DNA from: Adiantum capillus-veneris
Taxonomy: Eukaryota; Streptophyta; Polypodiopsida; Polypodiales; Pteridaceae
Length of the DNA: 64,000 nt
NCBI GenBank assembly: GCA_014529385.2
Contig: CM043971.1
Location: 59,014,209-59,078,208 of the forward strand
Reading direction: 5' to 3'
Shown: positions 48,841 to 59,366 of the stretch, in pieces
How the letters are laid out: the number at the start of each line of letters is the position of its first letter
Position numbering within the stretch: position 1 is the stretch's first letter
The notes under the pieces: model-generated
Told to the model about the DNA's origin: nothing
Databases searched by the model: none
What the model saw: the letters and a program-made list of their open reading frames with translations, nothing else
Program-made: the position numbers and the translations under genes

Positions 48841-51498
48841 ATGCCTAAGCCATGCAACCCGTACTGGAAGGAGCATACCAATGTCATCCGCATTATCAAC
48901 ACTCCAGGCCAAGCGGGTTCCGACACTCGACGATGGCAATGCAAGTACTGTAATTTTGAGCTCACGAGTACAATTTCTCGTGTCGTCAAGCATCTGACGG
49001 GCATTGGCACGACCAACAATTGTGGAGGGTGCAAAAAGGTTCCACAGGATATTAGGGACAAGCTGATTGCGGAGAATTTTCCCGAAGTACCAACACCAAA
49101 AAAAAATACAGGTAGCCAGCACACACAGGATGCTCTTCATGATGCTCTTATTGGGGATTTTGGTGGTTCATCTTCCGAGGTTCAAGAGGATCATCCCACT
49201 GCTGGTTCTAGTAGAAAGAGGGCTCGAGTTGTGCAGGAGGAGGAAGATCGAGGTGATATGGATGCACGTAGGCAAAGCACCTTGCCTTCGTGTGTGAACT
49301 CTCTCTCTTGGGTGAAGGAGCGTCAAAAGGTGGCTGAGATGGAGATTGCGCGTACTCTCATTGAGTGCAACATCTCCTTCAATGTTTTTGAGGACTGAGC
49401 AATGGAAGAGGATGGTCCGGGCTATAGCTGATGTTGGTCACACAGATTCATGGTCAGGGGTGGAGTATAAGAAGATGCGCACTACAATGCTTGATGAGCA
49501 GAAGGCTTTGATAGATAAGGCTTTGGTCCCGGTCAAGGCCGGTTGGCAGCAGTTTGGGTGCACCATCATATCATATGGCTGGAGTGATGTTCGTAGGCGG
49601 CACATCATTAATATTCTTGTGTCGTCTTGTCTTGTCACATACTTCTTGCGCGCTGTGGATGCAGGCAAGGCCGGAGAGCACATCAGTGGTGAGTTTATCT
49701 TTGGGCACATCAAGAAAGCTATTGATGAGGTTGGGAAGGATAATGTGGTAAAGGTTGTGACTGACAATGCCTCAAATTGTAAACTTATGGGTGAAATGGT
49801 CGAGGCAGCTTACCCTCGGATTTCTTGGACTCCATGTGCTGCGCATTGTCTTGACTTACTTATGGAGGATATAGGCAAGTTGCCTTGGGTATTGCCCATT
49901 GTTACAGATGCCACTAAGATGACCACCTTTTTCTGCAAGAAACATCAAGCTTTAGCTATCTTCAGGAGCCACAGTACACTTGATATGGTGCGACCCTCAA
50001 AGACCAGATTTGCTTATATGTATTTAGTGCTACAGAGACTCTTCAAATTGAGGGATCCACTTCTCCAGACAGTCGTGGACCCGAAGTGGAGATTGATGCA
50101 TCACTCGCAGACAGAGCCCACTAAATACATACAGCGACGGGTGCTCGATGAGTCCTTTTGGACACAGGTTCAGAGTTTGACAGTGGCATTGCAGCCAGTG
50201 TATGTGCTTCTTCGAGTCACAGACATGGAGGGCTCTACATTGGGCCTAGTCTATCATCTCTTCATGGAGATGAAGAGACACCTTACAGAGTGCGTGTCTC
50301 TGACACAGACCTGGTAAGTACTTGTCTTTTGAAATCTTCTAGTAGACTTGTTGTCATTTGAATTTGCCAATTCAACTTTGTTTTATTGCTGAAAATTTCA
50401 GCCGAGATGACATCATGGCCATTGTAGAAAGGAGATGGACTTTCATGAGTCGTCCCATTCACGGGAGGGCTGCATTGCTTCATCCTTTCTACAAGACGCC
50501 AGAGCTTTTCCATGAGAGGACTCTCTTAAAGCTCAAGGATGATTACATCAATATGATGTACCACATGGACGATGAGCTGGAGATTGATGCAGAGATGATC
50601 AGCTTCATGAACAATCTAGGACCATCCTTTGCTAGAGCTGTGGTGTTGAGGCCAGAGGCTACCAAGTTCCCTCTTACATGGTGGCAGAATTATGGGAGAC
50701 AAGGTCTTCCAACGCTTACACATCTGGCTTTACGAGTACTTTCACAGGTAATTGAGAATCTTGAGACTTACAATTTTTGCACAATGTACTTAGTACTTAC
50801 TATTGCCATATATTAAATCTCAATGCTCATTGTTGTAGGATTGCTCGGCTGGTGCATGCCAGCGCAACTGGAGCGCTTATTCCTTGATACATACGAAGAT
50901 CCGCAATCGTCTCAGCACTTCTCAACTAGAGAAGTTAGTCTATTGCCGAGCAAATATGAGGCTTGTGCGAGCCTACCACGCTTTGGGAACACCCAAGCAG
51001 GTCTACTATGAATGATTGAGTCATGAATCATGATACACTCGGCCATTGAGTACTTAGTACATACTAAATAATATTTCCTTTGTTTTCATTTTTCAACAGG
51101 CGGACCTAACCAAGGTGAAGATGGTGGCAGATCCTGCTGCTATAGAGGAGTTGGAGGCGCAGATCAAAAATGAGCAGGAGGAGATTATTCGGCTGCTTCA
51201 CAGGGAGTTGGAGAGTGTTGATCGGCGTGTGACGAGGTCATGCGCACGAGCTTTGGCTATTCCTCTATGTGAGCATGATCCAGACCCAGATAGTGCTCGA
51301 AGAGAGAGCATTCGTAAAGGGAAGCTACCTGTTCGTTCTTCTCGGAAACGGGCAAACGAGGCTGTTCGTCTCATTGAGGCTTCGACAGAGGCAGTAGAGG
51401 ATGATCTACATGTGGCACAGATGTCCGTGATGGCAGAGCCAGAGTACGACAAAGAGGGCAATGTCCTGACGGATGGGGAATTGGTCTCTTCAACATAG
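48841..51498 (+). pseudogene. hAT transposase (BED finger, DUF659, dimerisation region), frameshifted
   Basis: ATG at 48841. Residues about 1-70 form a BED-type finger (WQCKYCNFEL ... HLTG ... CGGC). After a frameshift near 49384-49394 (the TTTTTG run in AATGTTTTTGAGGAC, one extra base) the core follows: QWKRMVRAIADVG, GCTIISYGWSDVRRRHIIN, VVTDNASNCK, WTPCAAHCLDLLMEDIGK. Donor GTAAGT follows 50313; later exons are 50402-50747, 50839-51000 (CQRNWSAYSLIHTKIRNRLS) and about 51100-51498. The introns are phase-consistent, giving about 792 residues if the frameshift is ignored. The usual SDGW reads SYGW: the first catalytic Asp is Tyr. A likely 5' UTR intron spans 48709-48757. The protein normally excises and reinserts the element. 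Confidence 0.85.
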
Positions 51499-51939
51499 TC
51501 TTCATCTGCATCTGATGATGATTTTTGACGATGGGGCCATCACATGGATGATGTGCTAGCTTTGAGCTAGCTATTTAGTGCTTTCTAGTATCTACTACTA
51601 TATAGACAGACTTTTTGAGTAGGATGGTTTCAGTTATGATGGCTGATGAGCCTTTTGTTATGGCGTGGGCCTTGTAGGCTATCACCTATGGTACTTTGTC
51701 ATTTGATGTTTTCAACATTAGTGTGTTCATTGTTATTTCAAATCTCATTTGACTCTTGAGCCTTGATGTTCTTGTTCAATTATCAATGTCGTCTTAACTT
51801 TTAAGTCTCTTGCAGTAGTTACACAGTATGTGGTTGTCTTGTAAAACATGTCTTTGAATGTCTCTATAAGTTGTTGGCTTCTCTCTTGATTTATATTGGA
51901 GAAGTCCTAGAAAATGAGTATTTTGCGGTTTTTTACCAA
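51499..51939 (+). other. hAT 3' flank, non-coding
   Basis: Between the transposase stop and the right subterminal motifs. AT-rich, presumably 3' UTR; no gene recognised. Confidence 0.5.
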
Positions 51940-52035
51940 GAGTACGTATTTTTACGTACATAAAATTTTTTGCTGTACGGAACAACGTACAGTACGTACA
52001 TATACGCCACGTACAGTACGTTTGGTACCACCTTG

Positions 52036-52043
52036 CTTCACAG
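52036..52043. repeat. 8-bp target duplication of the hAT element, right
   Basis: CTTCACAG, identical to 48444-48451, after which the interrupted LTR resumes (TCAGTATTCCCACGC). Confidence 0.93.
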
Positions 52044-53191
52044 TCAGTATTCCCACGCATTGGTTGATTTTCCCGACGCATACGGACACTTAGCAAAACC
52101 TGGTGAGAATCTGCAGCACGCTGAATTCTTTGTTTTCTGCTCCGAAAATGCGCCAAATCACCTGTACAGCGGTCCCCTTGCGTCCCCGAACCTCCTGGGG
52201 GTATTAGGGTCCGTTTAGGGCCAAAACCCTAAACCTGCAAAAATACACAGCAGGCTGTAATTCACTGTTTCGGGTCCGTTTTGCGTGGCGGTCGTATCCG
52301 TAGCAAGTCTTCGAGCTCTCGCACCTGTAGGGCTACTTGCCCTTTGAATCGGACGAGATTTCGCACGCAAAACCTCTCCGAATCACGTGTACCTGTGGGG
52401 GATAAGCCGCTAGCTAATCCAGTACCTGTGCAAGAGGCTCTTGTCTCGGCAATCGCGCATGAACCCACACAACTGTACATTTGTCAATTGAGAAACCCAC
52501 TAGAGGGGCATAACATACTGCCATAGGGGAGAGAGAGGACAGTGCGTAGCGTGCAGGGCATCACTCCTGGCACCGCACTGTACATAAGAGGGAAAGGAAG
52601 CACTCCATAGCTCTCAACGTGTGACAAAATGCAATTGAAGCCCTCTCTCAGCTTAAAAATCAGCGCCCATTTTTCTGTAGGAGGAAAGTCCATGAGAAAT
52701 TGACACTTGGCGCATTTACAAGCATTTTCCCGTTTCGGGTTTGCCACTTAAAAATATCCTGACCGGTTGCCCAGTTGACTTCGCGACAGAGTTGTAAAAT
52801 GTTCCCCTAGTTATACCGGAGGTAATGACGCGAACACATTTTCAGGTCCCAAAATAGCAGTTCCCTAAATTTTAGGAGATGCTGCCATTGTATCTTTCTA
52901 GGTCATCTGACCCCCTTTGTAGACTGCAGCCACACCCGGAACTGAAATGTAGCCTCTGTAGCAAAGGATTCCACTCTGGCTAGTCAATGATCCACTTTGG
53001 CTAACCATAGTCCTTGTCCAACCTTAGTGCTCTCTTGCCCTCAGGCCTGGACTCCCTCTGAACAGTTCCACACTAGCTATGCAATACAGGGTAGTTAGAT
53101 TCCCAGAGGGGTGTTTCCAAAAAGGGAAAATGAATAAATAATAAGAAAGAAATTAACAAAAAGGATAGATAGTGGTCACACGCAGGTGACA

Positions 53192-53700
53192 ATTACAGCC
53201 TGCTGTGTTTTTCTGCAGGTTTAGGGTTTCGCACCTAAACTGCAAGGGAACCCCGGGGGAGCCTCGTGAGAGCCTTGGGATGCGTGTACAAGCTTTTGGA
53301 CACCTGGAAGTGAAAAACAGGGAATTACAGCCCGCTGAATTTCTGTGACAGCTCACCAGATAGCGAGGGAATCTGTCCTAGACAGGTGCTTTTGACCTAC
53401 AGGGGTTTTTGCGTCGTTATGCTACCAAAATCAAGTCGAAAACCTGCGTTTTCAGCCCTCGCCAGGTTTGGACAGCTTTGTGAAAGCTTCTGCTAAGTGG
53501 TCGGATCGTCTACCTTAATTTGAGTAAAGAAATACCGAAAGGGGTGCCAGTCTTTGGGGCCTACAGGGTGTCGGTCTCGTGTGCACAGTGACATTCTAGT
53601 CGTTGGACGCAACCGTGTTCTCTTCCCTTCTTAGTGCTCTGTGTAAAGTTAGCAGGTAATTGAAATAGTACCGCCCTCTACGTTGTAGAGGCCGGTTATA
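53192..53700 (+). repeat. Right LTR remnant of the third-layer element
   Basis: Begins ATTACAGCCTGCTG, matching 35022 onward of the left LTR, and ends at the same GCCGGTTATA. About the first 820 bp of the LTR are not present between it and the fourth-layer element. The shared box is at 53524-53561. Confidence 0.85.
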
Positions 53701-56700
53701 GCCGCCACTAAGTAAGAGCATGGATAACCGCCAAAAGCTCTTTCTCATAAATCTGTGTTGTCATCTCCGGCCTTGAGAACAATCGGCTCTCGTAAGCAAT
53801 GACATGGCCTTCTTGCATTAAGACCGCACCCAGACTACGACCACAAGCATCACAATATACTTCAAATGACTTTTGCAAGTCCGGCAAAGTCAAAACTGGT
53901 CCTATAGTCAATTTCTCTTTCAATGTCTGAACGGCAGTCACCTCTGTGGATCCCCACGAGAAAGGGACTCCTTTCTGTGTCAAGATATGCAAAGGGGAAG
54001 CAACATCTGCAAACTTTCGAATGAACTGCCTGTAGTACGAACACAGTCCTAGGAAGCTTCTAACTTCATGGACATTCTTCAAATCGGGCCAATCACGTAT
54101 AGTCTCTATCTTAGCTGGATCCATTTGCACTCCTGCTCTGCTGAGACAATGTGTCCCAAAAAGTGTATCTCTGGTAAGAAAAATTCACTTTTCTTTGCAT
54201 TAATCACTAACTTGTGATCTCGTAATGCCTAAAAGACCTGAAGTAGATGATCTCTGTGCTCGGCCTCATTCTTGGAGAAAACAATGATGTCGTCAAAGAA
54301 AGTGCCAACAAATAGCCTGTAGTCTCGAAAAATCTTGTCCATCATCCGGTTAAATGTCGCAGGAGCATTGGTTAAGCCAAAAGGCATCACCAAAAACTCA
54401 AATAACCGAGAAGTCGTCCGAAAAGCTGTCTTGTAGACGTCTCCCGACGCGATCTTGATCTGATGATATCCACTCTTCAAGTCAATCCTACTAAAGCACG
54501 AGGATCCCCGTAATCTGTCGAGTATATCATCGATCCTAGGAATCGAAAATCTGTTCTTGATGGTGATTTTGTTGAGAGCTCTATAATCGATGCACATTCT
54601 CCAAGATCCGTCTTTCTTCAAAACCAACAGCACTGGAGAGCAATGCGCTGAAGTACTAGGCTGGACAAGACCCTTTTCCAAGAGGTCTTTCACTTGGTTC
54701 ATAATCTCTTCATTCTGTGCTCGGCTCACACGGTAAGGTGGCCGTTTCGGTGGTGTGCTTCAGGTATCAGATCAATGGTATGATCTTCAGGACAGGCAGG
54801 TGGTAACTCGCCTGGTAGGCCTTCTGAGAAGCAATTGGCGTGAGAGTGGAGAAAATCCTGGCGTTCTTTATCAAGTTTAGACATATTTGTCCTATCCTTA
54901 TCGCTCAATTCTTTCATAAAGATCGAGTAAACAAACATACGGGATTTCATTATTTTTGAAATGACCGAAGCCGATACAATAGGGACAGACTCGCCCTTCA
55001 GTTTAATATCAAGTACAATGGTTCTGCCCTTCTCTGTAGTCAAAGTGGCTTTCCTGGCCCGATAAGCGACCACGGCGTTGTTCTTGCGGTACCAGGGAAT
55101 CCCTAAGAGAACATCACAACCCTCCAAAGGCATTATGAAGAAGTCCTCATGCCCCAAATACCCCTGACAATGCAACCGAAGTTTGCCAATGACAGGTGTA
55201 ATGGCTACGTCCCTGTCGGGTGCCGCTAGAACTACCTCCGCAAGCGATCCCATCCGATCGGGAGTGATCTCGAGCCGCGCCGCCAATTCCGGTGAAATGA
55301 AGTTGGCCTTGGCTCCTCCATCAAAGAAGATCAAGGCCTTTTGATCTTTCACTTTCCCCCAAGCTCGACAAAGTTCTGTACTCTCGTCCATGGTGTTGGG
55401 ATCGGTACCCACACAATCTGGAACCAGTCCTGTTTTCATCTTGCCTTTTCGTCCACGTTCCTCAGCTGCTCTCGAACTCTCAGGCCTGTCGTCGTCCTTA
55501 TCATTCTGTTCTTCCTGTGCCTTTTTAGGGCACTTCGCGGAGATATGTCCATGTTCCCCACATCCAAATCACTTCCCCTCTTTGATGAAGCGAGCTCGCT
55601 CCTGAGGAGTAAGCTTGGGTCGTGCATCTTTCTTCTCTGGGTTGCTCTTTCTCTTTCTACTTTCATTCCCAGAAGTCTGCTCGGCTTGCTGTGTCATGGC
55701 CTCATCTGTGGGGTAGGTCAGACTGCCAGAGTGAATGGCAAAGCCCCGCTTTGCACGACTCATCAACTCCTGAATAGAAGCCGACTTCTGTTCCAAGCAG
55801 TGATCTCGGATCTCTGTAGGTAGACCCAAGGTAAACCGCTCAATCTGTTCTCTGAACGAGATCTTCTTGAATGAAGAGGCGGGTAGAAAAGAGCTCCAGA
55901 ATCTCTCACAGTAAGCATTTTTTGTATCTTTCTGGGTCATCCGAAGATGGTTCCAAGCAGCTCGTATATCGCGTTCATACTCTTGCGGCAACCAAGAAGA
56001 AATAAAAGCTTCTTAAATTTCAGCCACTTCACTGGCGCAGTCTTGTTTAAAAGAAGCGACCACCAAGTGCGAGCATTCCCCTTAAAGTAAGAGGCAGCTC
56101 TCCGAATCTTGGAGTGCTCTGAGTAGCGTCCTCCCGCAAAAGCGATGTCAAATTGCTGTATAAAAGACAAAGCCTTCGAAGCATCTGAGTATCCTGAAAA
56201 AGTGTCAAATTTGATCGAGTGTCCACCTTCCTTAAACTCTTGGACTTTCTTGCTTTTATCTTCAAGGAAGTCATACTGGTTGGCTTTATAAAAATTCTTC
56301 TTGTTCGCATAAAAGTTTCCGTCATCGGAGTCTGAACTGTTTGTAGACGAGTCCTCAGTAGAACTGTCAGTCATTGTGCGAGATTTAGGCTTCTTTGCCT
56401 TTTTCTTGCCCTTTCCGAAGCATTGTTTCTTGCTTCGCTTTTTGCCTTTTCTGTCTTCTTAGCTCGAATCTGAAGAGCGAGAAGAACTGTCAGAAGAAGA
56501 AGAAGAAGAAGAACTGGGTACTCCTTCAAAGTGAACACGCTTCTTCTGTTTCTTTGCTTTGTCAAATGTCGACTGACGACCCAAATAACCCGGGAAGTCA
56601 GTGCCTTTCTTCTGCTTTTTGCCGTGCTTTTTAGCTTTGTTCTGCGCGTCAAAAAGCTGAGCAATCCGTGCATCAACCACCTCTTCTAATTCCTTCTCTG

Positions 56701-57070
56701 AATATTTCTTCTGAGCAGAAGGTTTCTTGAGAGCGGGTTTTGGGGGTGGTGGTGTGGTTTTTTGCCACTGCTCGTGCACTTCCTGAAAAGAAGTCTCGCT
56801 CATATATTTTGCAAATTTTGGGTCCTTCGCAAAATTGATCATCATCTTTGTTGCATCGCCGATCAATTGACGACGCTCCATCTCTCGTCGCTCCGCCTGA
56901 GTAGGCCGAGGCGGGCCATACTCTCTACCAGAATCTTCGTTGTGATCCATGTCTGCATCTCCAGATGCAGAGGGAGTCGACTGATCCTTGCGTGAAGCCA
57001 TAGGTGCCGCGGAAAAAAAATTGGGGATGTGATCTCCCGTAGAAGAGAAATCGGCCGTGCTCTGATACCA

Positions 57071-57442
57071 CTGTAACAAACTTGGACACTCCAAGTCAAG
57101 AATCAATTACAACAGCACCAAATAACCACTTCAAAACAATTCACAGATCACAATAGATTTGCACTGCTCGGCAGAGTTCCGTGCCTAGAGATATTGGCCC
57201 CAAAGACTGGCGCCCCTTTCGGTATTTCTTTATGTATTAATCGATCTTCAAAGTACAAGAGAGAGGTTAGGGTTTCACTCTCAGACTCTGTGTCCAGATG
57301 TTCTGCAGAGTGAGCCCTCACCGCTTATTTAAAGTTTACAAGGGATGCCCAAAAGCAGAGCCCCAAAAGCTTTCAAATCAAAAGCTAAAAAACTCTCTCT
57401 CTCTCTCTCTCACACAAGAGAGTTTCATAAAAATAAAGCAAG

Positions 57443-57505
<63 letters not shown>

Positions 57506-57778
57506 CCCCTTGCCAAAGCGTAGAGAAAAAGCAGAAAATTGCGTCGCCCAAGTTGCTTTTTTTTGCAGCCCGTAAAATCCGGAATTCCATACTGCTTGCC
57601 ACCTGGCATTTCAGCCGCCAGTTTTAGGGTTTCAGCCAGCAGTTAGGGTTAGGGTTTCCAGAAATTAGGGTTTCCACAGATTAGGGTTTCTGGCAGAAAT
57701 TAGGGTTTGCAGGTTTTAGGGTTTTCTGGCAGAAATTAGGGTTTCTGCTCTCGGTAGCCCCGTCATCACTTTGTGACA
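57071..57778 (-). repeat. 5' LTR of the second-layer chromovirus
   Basis: 708 bp, TGTAACAAACTTGG ... CTTTGTGACA on the + strand. The complement of TGGTATCAGAGC lies just to its left (about 57057-57069), one base from the LTR end. Inside are the shared box (57196-57233), (TC)n runs (57393-57410 and 57445-57502) and a telomere-like cluster (57621-57760). Confidence 0.88.
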
Positions 57779-58965
57779 ATTGCCCCCAATGGGTCTCCCT
57801 TTTCATGTGCATACGAATGTCAGTCAACTGGCTATGGGTGCTGTGTTGACTCAGCCTAGTAAGGAGTTCAACTTGGATCGCCCTGTTCACTATGCAAGTC
57901 GACCGCTCACCAAAGCACAACGCAACTATAGCACCACAGAAAGGGAAGGTTTGGCTATTGTGTATGCTCTACAAAGTTTTCGTCAGTATTTATTAGGGGT
58001 CCACTTCACAATTATCACTGATCACCATGCCTTGTGCTATCTGCTTAATAAGCCACAAGTTACAGATTGAGTATGGCGGTGGCTACTCTTATTTCAAGAG
58101 TTTGATTTCGAAGTGGTACTCAGACGTGACAAACATCATGTCATTGTTGACCACCTCTCTCGCATTCAAACAGGTGAAGAAGCTATGGGGGTTGCGGATG
58201 AGTTTCCAGATAGCAGCTTCTCTAAGGTGGATACCACTCCGTAATGGTACGGCGATGTCTTGCATTTGCTATCTACTGGCCTGTACCTAGAGAATGCTTC
58301 TCCACTGCAGAAGAGAAGATTGTTGTTGAAGTCTAGGCCATTCACTCTGATAGGCCGCCAACTTTACAAGTCGGGACCAGATGGTGTTCTGAGGCGGTGT
58401 GTCTCCCCTTATGAAGTTGAGCATATTCTGGAGGATGCCCACAGTGGGACAATGGTGGCCATTACCCTGGTCACGTCACCGCCCAGAAGATTCTATTGAG
58501 TGGTCTATGGTGGCCCTATGTTTTTCAGGATGCAATTGCCTATGTGAGAGTTTGTGATGTGTGTCAGCGTTGTGGACCTAAAACAAGCAAGCAGTCCAAC
58601 CGTCCTGTGCAGGTCTCTATGGTGTGGCTACCCTTTGAGAGATGGGGCATGGATTTCATGGGTTCAATTGCTCCCCCGGCCCAACCAGGTAATTGGAAGT
58701 ATCACCTGGTGGCTGCAGATTATGCAACCAAGTGGACAGAGGTATTGGCGACAACGATTGCACTGGCAATACTGTAGCCAAGTTTTTGTACGAAAATATT
58801 TTGTGCAGGTTTGGATGTCACCTAGAGATCACCAGTGATAGGGGCAGTCACTTTGTTAATGAGATGATTTCAACCTTGCTCGACAACTACAAGATTTTTC
58901 ATTGTAAATCTTGTGCCTATTACCCTAGAGCAAATGGGCAGGCCGAGAGCACCAACAAGGTTCTG

Positions 58966-59366
58966 ACATTCAGTGGAAAATCTACAACTCTCCTTGTAGT
59001 GAAAGTGACATCTTCATTGCTTTGCATGCGTAAGGTGATGGTGTGTAATATGCAGCCTTTCATTTCCTTCTTATTGGATGCTCTTCACAAGCACTTAAGA
59101 TCGAAATAGGGAGGGTTCTTCTACAGTTTGCAGAGTTTGTGTGTGTAATTCACAGCTATTGGGGCTGAGAAAAGTTTTGATGCTGCAACCTTCTAATTTA
59201 CGTTTTTAAGGCAATGCGATTTTAGGTGTTTTTCACAGCGTCAAGTTGCAGAAACCCCTCGCTACTCCCTACCCTCTCTCGTGCCTATCAAATTCACTCG
59301 CTGCTACCCTCTCCTCTAGCCCCATCCAATCCCCCTCGCCCCTCTCTACCCTCTCTAATCTCTCGC
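58966..59366. other. Unassigned segment between the outer gypsy element and the last chromovirus
   Basis: Similarity to integrase stops soon after NGQAESTNKVL. The following 400 bp match nothing else in the window. The right half is pyrimidine-rich (CCCTCTC-type runs, 59265-59366). It could be intron sequence, or an unrecognised part of the outer element. No LTR is recognised here. Confidence 0.35.

Larger units (their letters stand above)
48452..52035 (+). mobile_element. hAT DNA transposon, 3.58 kb, with transposase
   Basis: An exact 8-bp target duplication flanks the element, the hAT hallmark. Termini are CAAGGTAGGATCAAGACGTAC on the left and, on the complement of the right end, CAAGGTGGTACCAAACGTAC: imperfect inverted repeats starting CAAGGT. 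The ends are packed with GTACG/CGTAC motifs. Inside is one + strand gene with a BED zinc finger, a DUF659-type core and a dimerisation region. Complete ends and a preserved duplication suggest recent arrival, but the gene carries a frameshift and a changed active-site residue, so this copy is probably non-autonomous. Confidence 0.92.
40911..53191 (-). mobile_element. Fourth-layer gypsy chromovirus, family B (fossil)
   Basis: LTRs are 40911-42386 (3') and 48126-53191 (5', enlarged by a hAT insertion). On the minus strand the primer-site-like TGGTTCCATCGCCG follows the 5' LTR. The order is gag (about 46560-48020), knuckle (CFICEQPGHIAYNC, about 46420-46460), protease (about 45960-46310, FLDPGAKANFISPELA), RT (about 45060-45700, [24 protein letters not shown]), RNase H (about 44480-44800), integrase (about 43620-44300), chromodomain (about 42980-43180) and a polypurine tract (about 42389-42399). 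It is broken, with about five disruptions. LTR identity is about 93% by eye. The flanks TGTGG and ATTAC do not match, so the right junction is not a simple insertion edge. Confidence 0.85.
48126..53191 (-). repeat. 5' LTR of the fourth-layer element, interrupted by a hAT transposon
   Basis: LTR sequence is 48126-48451 and 52044-53191 (the 8 bp before the transposon are duplicated after it). Without the transposon and its duplication it is about 1.47 kb, matching its partner LTR. The shared box is at 48297-48334. Confidence 0.85.
34198..53700 (+). mobile_element. Third-layer gypsy chromovirus with family-B LTRs (fossil)
   Basis: The left LTR is 34198-35574 and a right LTR remnant is 53192-53700; flanks GCCGT and GCCGC agree at four of five bases. 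The primer-site-like TGGTTCCATCGACGGG follows the left LTR. The + strand interior has gag (about 35659-37000), knuckle (CYICEQEGHFANEC, about 37147-37190), protease (about 37290-37620, FFDPGARANFVSPELA), RT (about 38050-38560), RNase H (about 38770-39130), integrase (about 39190-40000, with H2C2 near 39390-39490), chromodomain (about 40450-40610) and a polypurine tract (about 40876-40888). Its 3' untranslated region and the 21 bases after the tract match family A, not its own LTRs. A fourth element occupies 40911-53191. It is broken, with about five disruptions. Confidence 0.82.
31262..57778 (-). mobile_element. Family-A gypsy chromovirus, second layer of the nest (fossil)
   Basis: LTRs at 31262-31949 (3') and 57071-57778 (5') bound it; flanks GTTGC and ATTGC agree at four of five bases. 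On the minus strand the primer site TGGTATCAGAGC follows the 5' LTR. Next come gag (about 55600-57000), knuckle (about 55540), protease (about 55080-55400, GGAKANFISPELAARL), RT (about 54180-54700, MCIDYRALN and FFDD) and RNase H (about 53708-53960, continuing near 34130-34197). H2C2 (about 33700-33850), integrase (about 33040-33507), chromodomain (about 32540-32760) and a polypurine tract at about 31951-31962 complete it. A 19.5 kb insertion (34198-53700) splits RNase H. It is broken, with about five or more disruptions. LTRs are about 95-96% identical by eye. Confidence 0.87.
26769..58965 (+). mobile_element. Outer gypsy element, non-chromodomain (Tat/Athila-like), split by a nest (fossil)
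   Basis: The order on the + strand is gag (about 27809-28400, with WYNQFAENHFTTWATLRQQF), two CCHC knuckles (about 28515-28630), protease (about 29140-29510, with CVIVDGGSGINLMP), RT (about 30340-31020, with RACVDYHALNKVTIP and FMDD), and the start of RNase H (31050-31261). RNase H continues at 57779-58075 (TTEREGLAIVYALQSFRQYL, TDHHAL), followed by the H2C2 zinc region (about 58400-58570) and integrase core (about 58600-58965, with PFERWGMDFMG and NGQAEST). The 26.5 kb between is a later insertion. Chromodomain and 3' LTR are not seen. It is broken, with roughly six or more disruptions, and is the oldest layer of the nest. Confidence 0.8.

Noticed and set aside
57057-57069. tRNA gene
   Set aside because: Only the tRNA-complementary primer site TGGTATCAGAGC is present, with no cloverleaf around it.
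57298-57627. Ser/Leu and Glu/Arg repeat frames on both strands
   Set aside because: They are translations of the (TC)n microsatellite in the LTR.
58966-59366. Possible host promoter or 5' UTR because of the pyrimidine-rich run
   Set aside because: No exon or start context follows; the LTR of a chromovirus begins at 59367.
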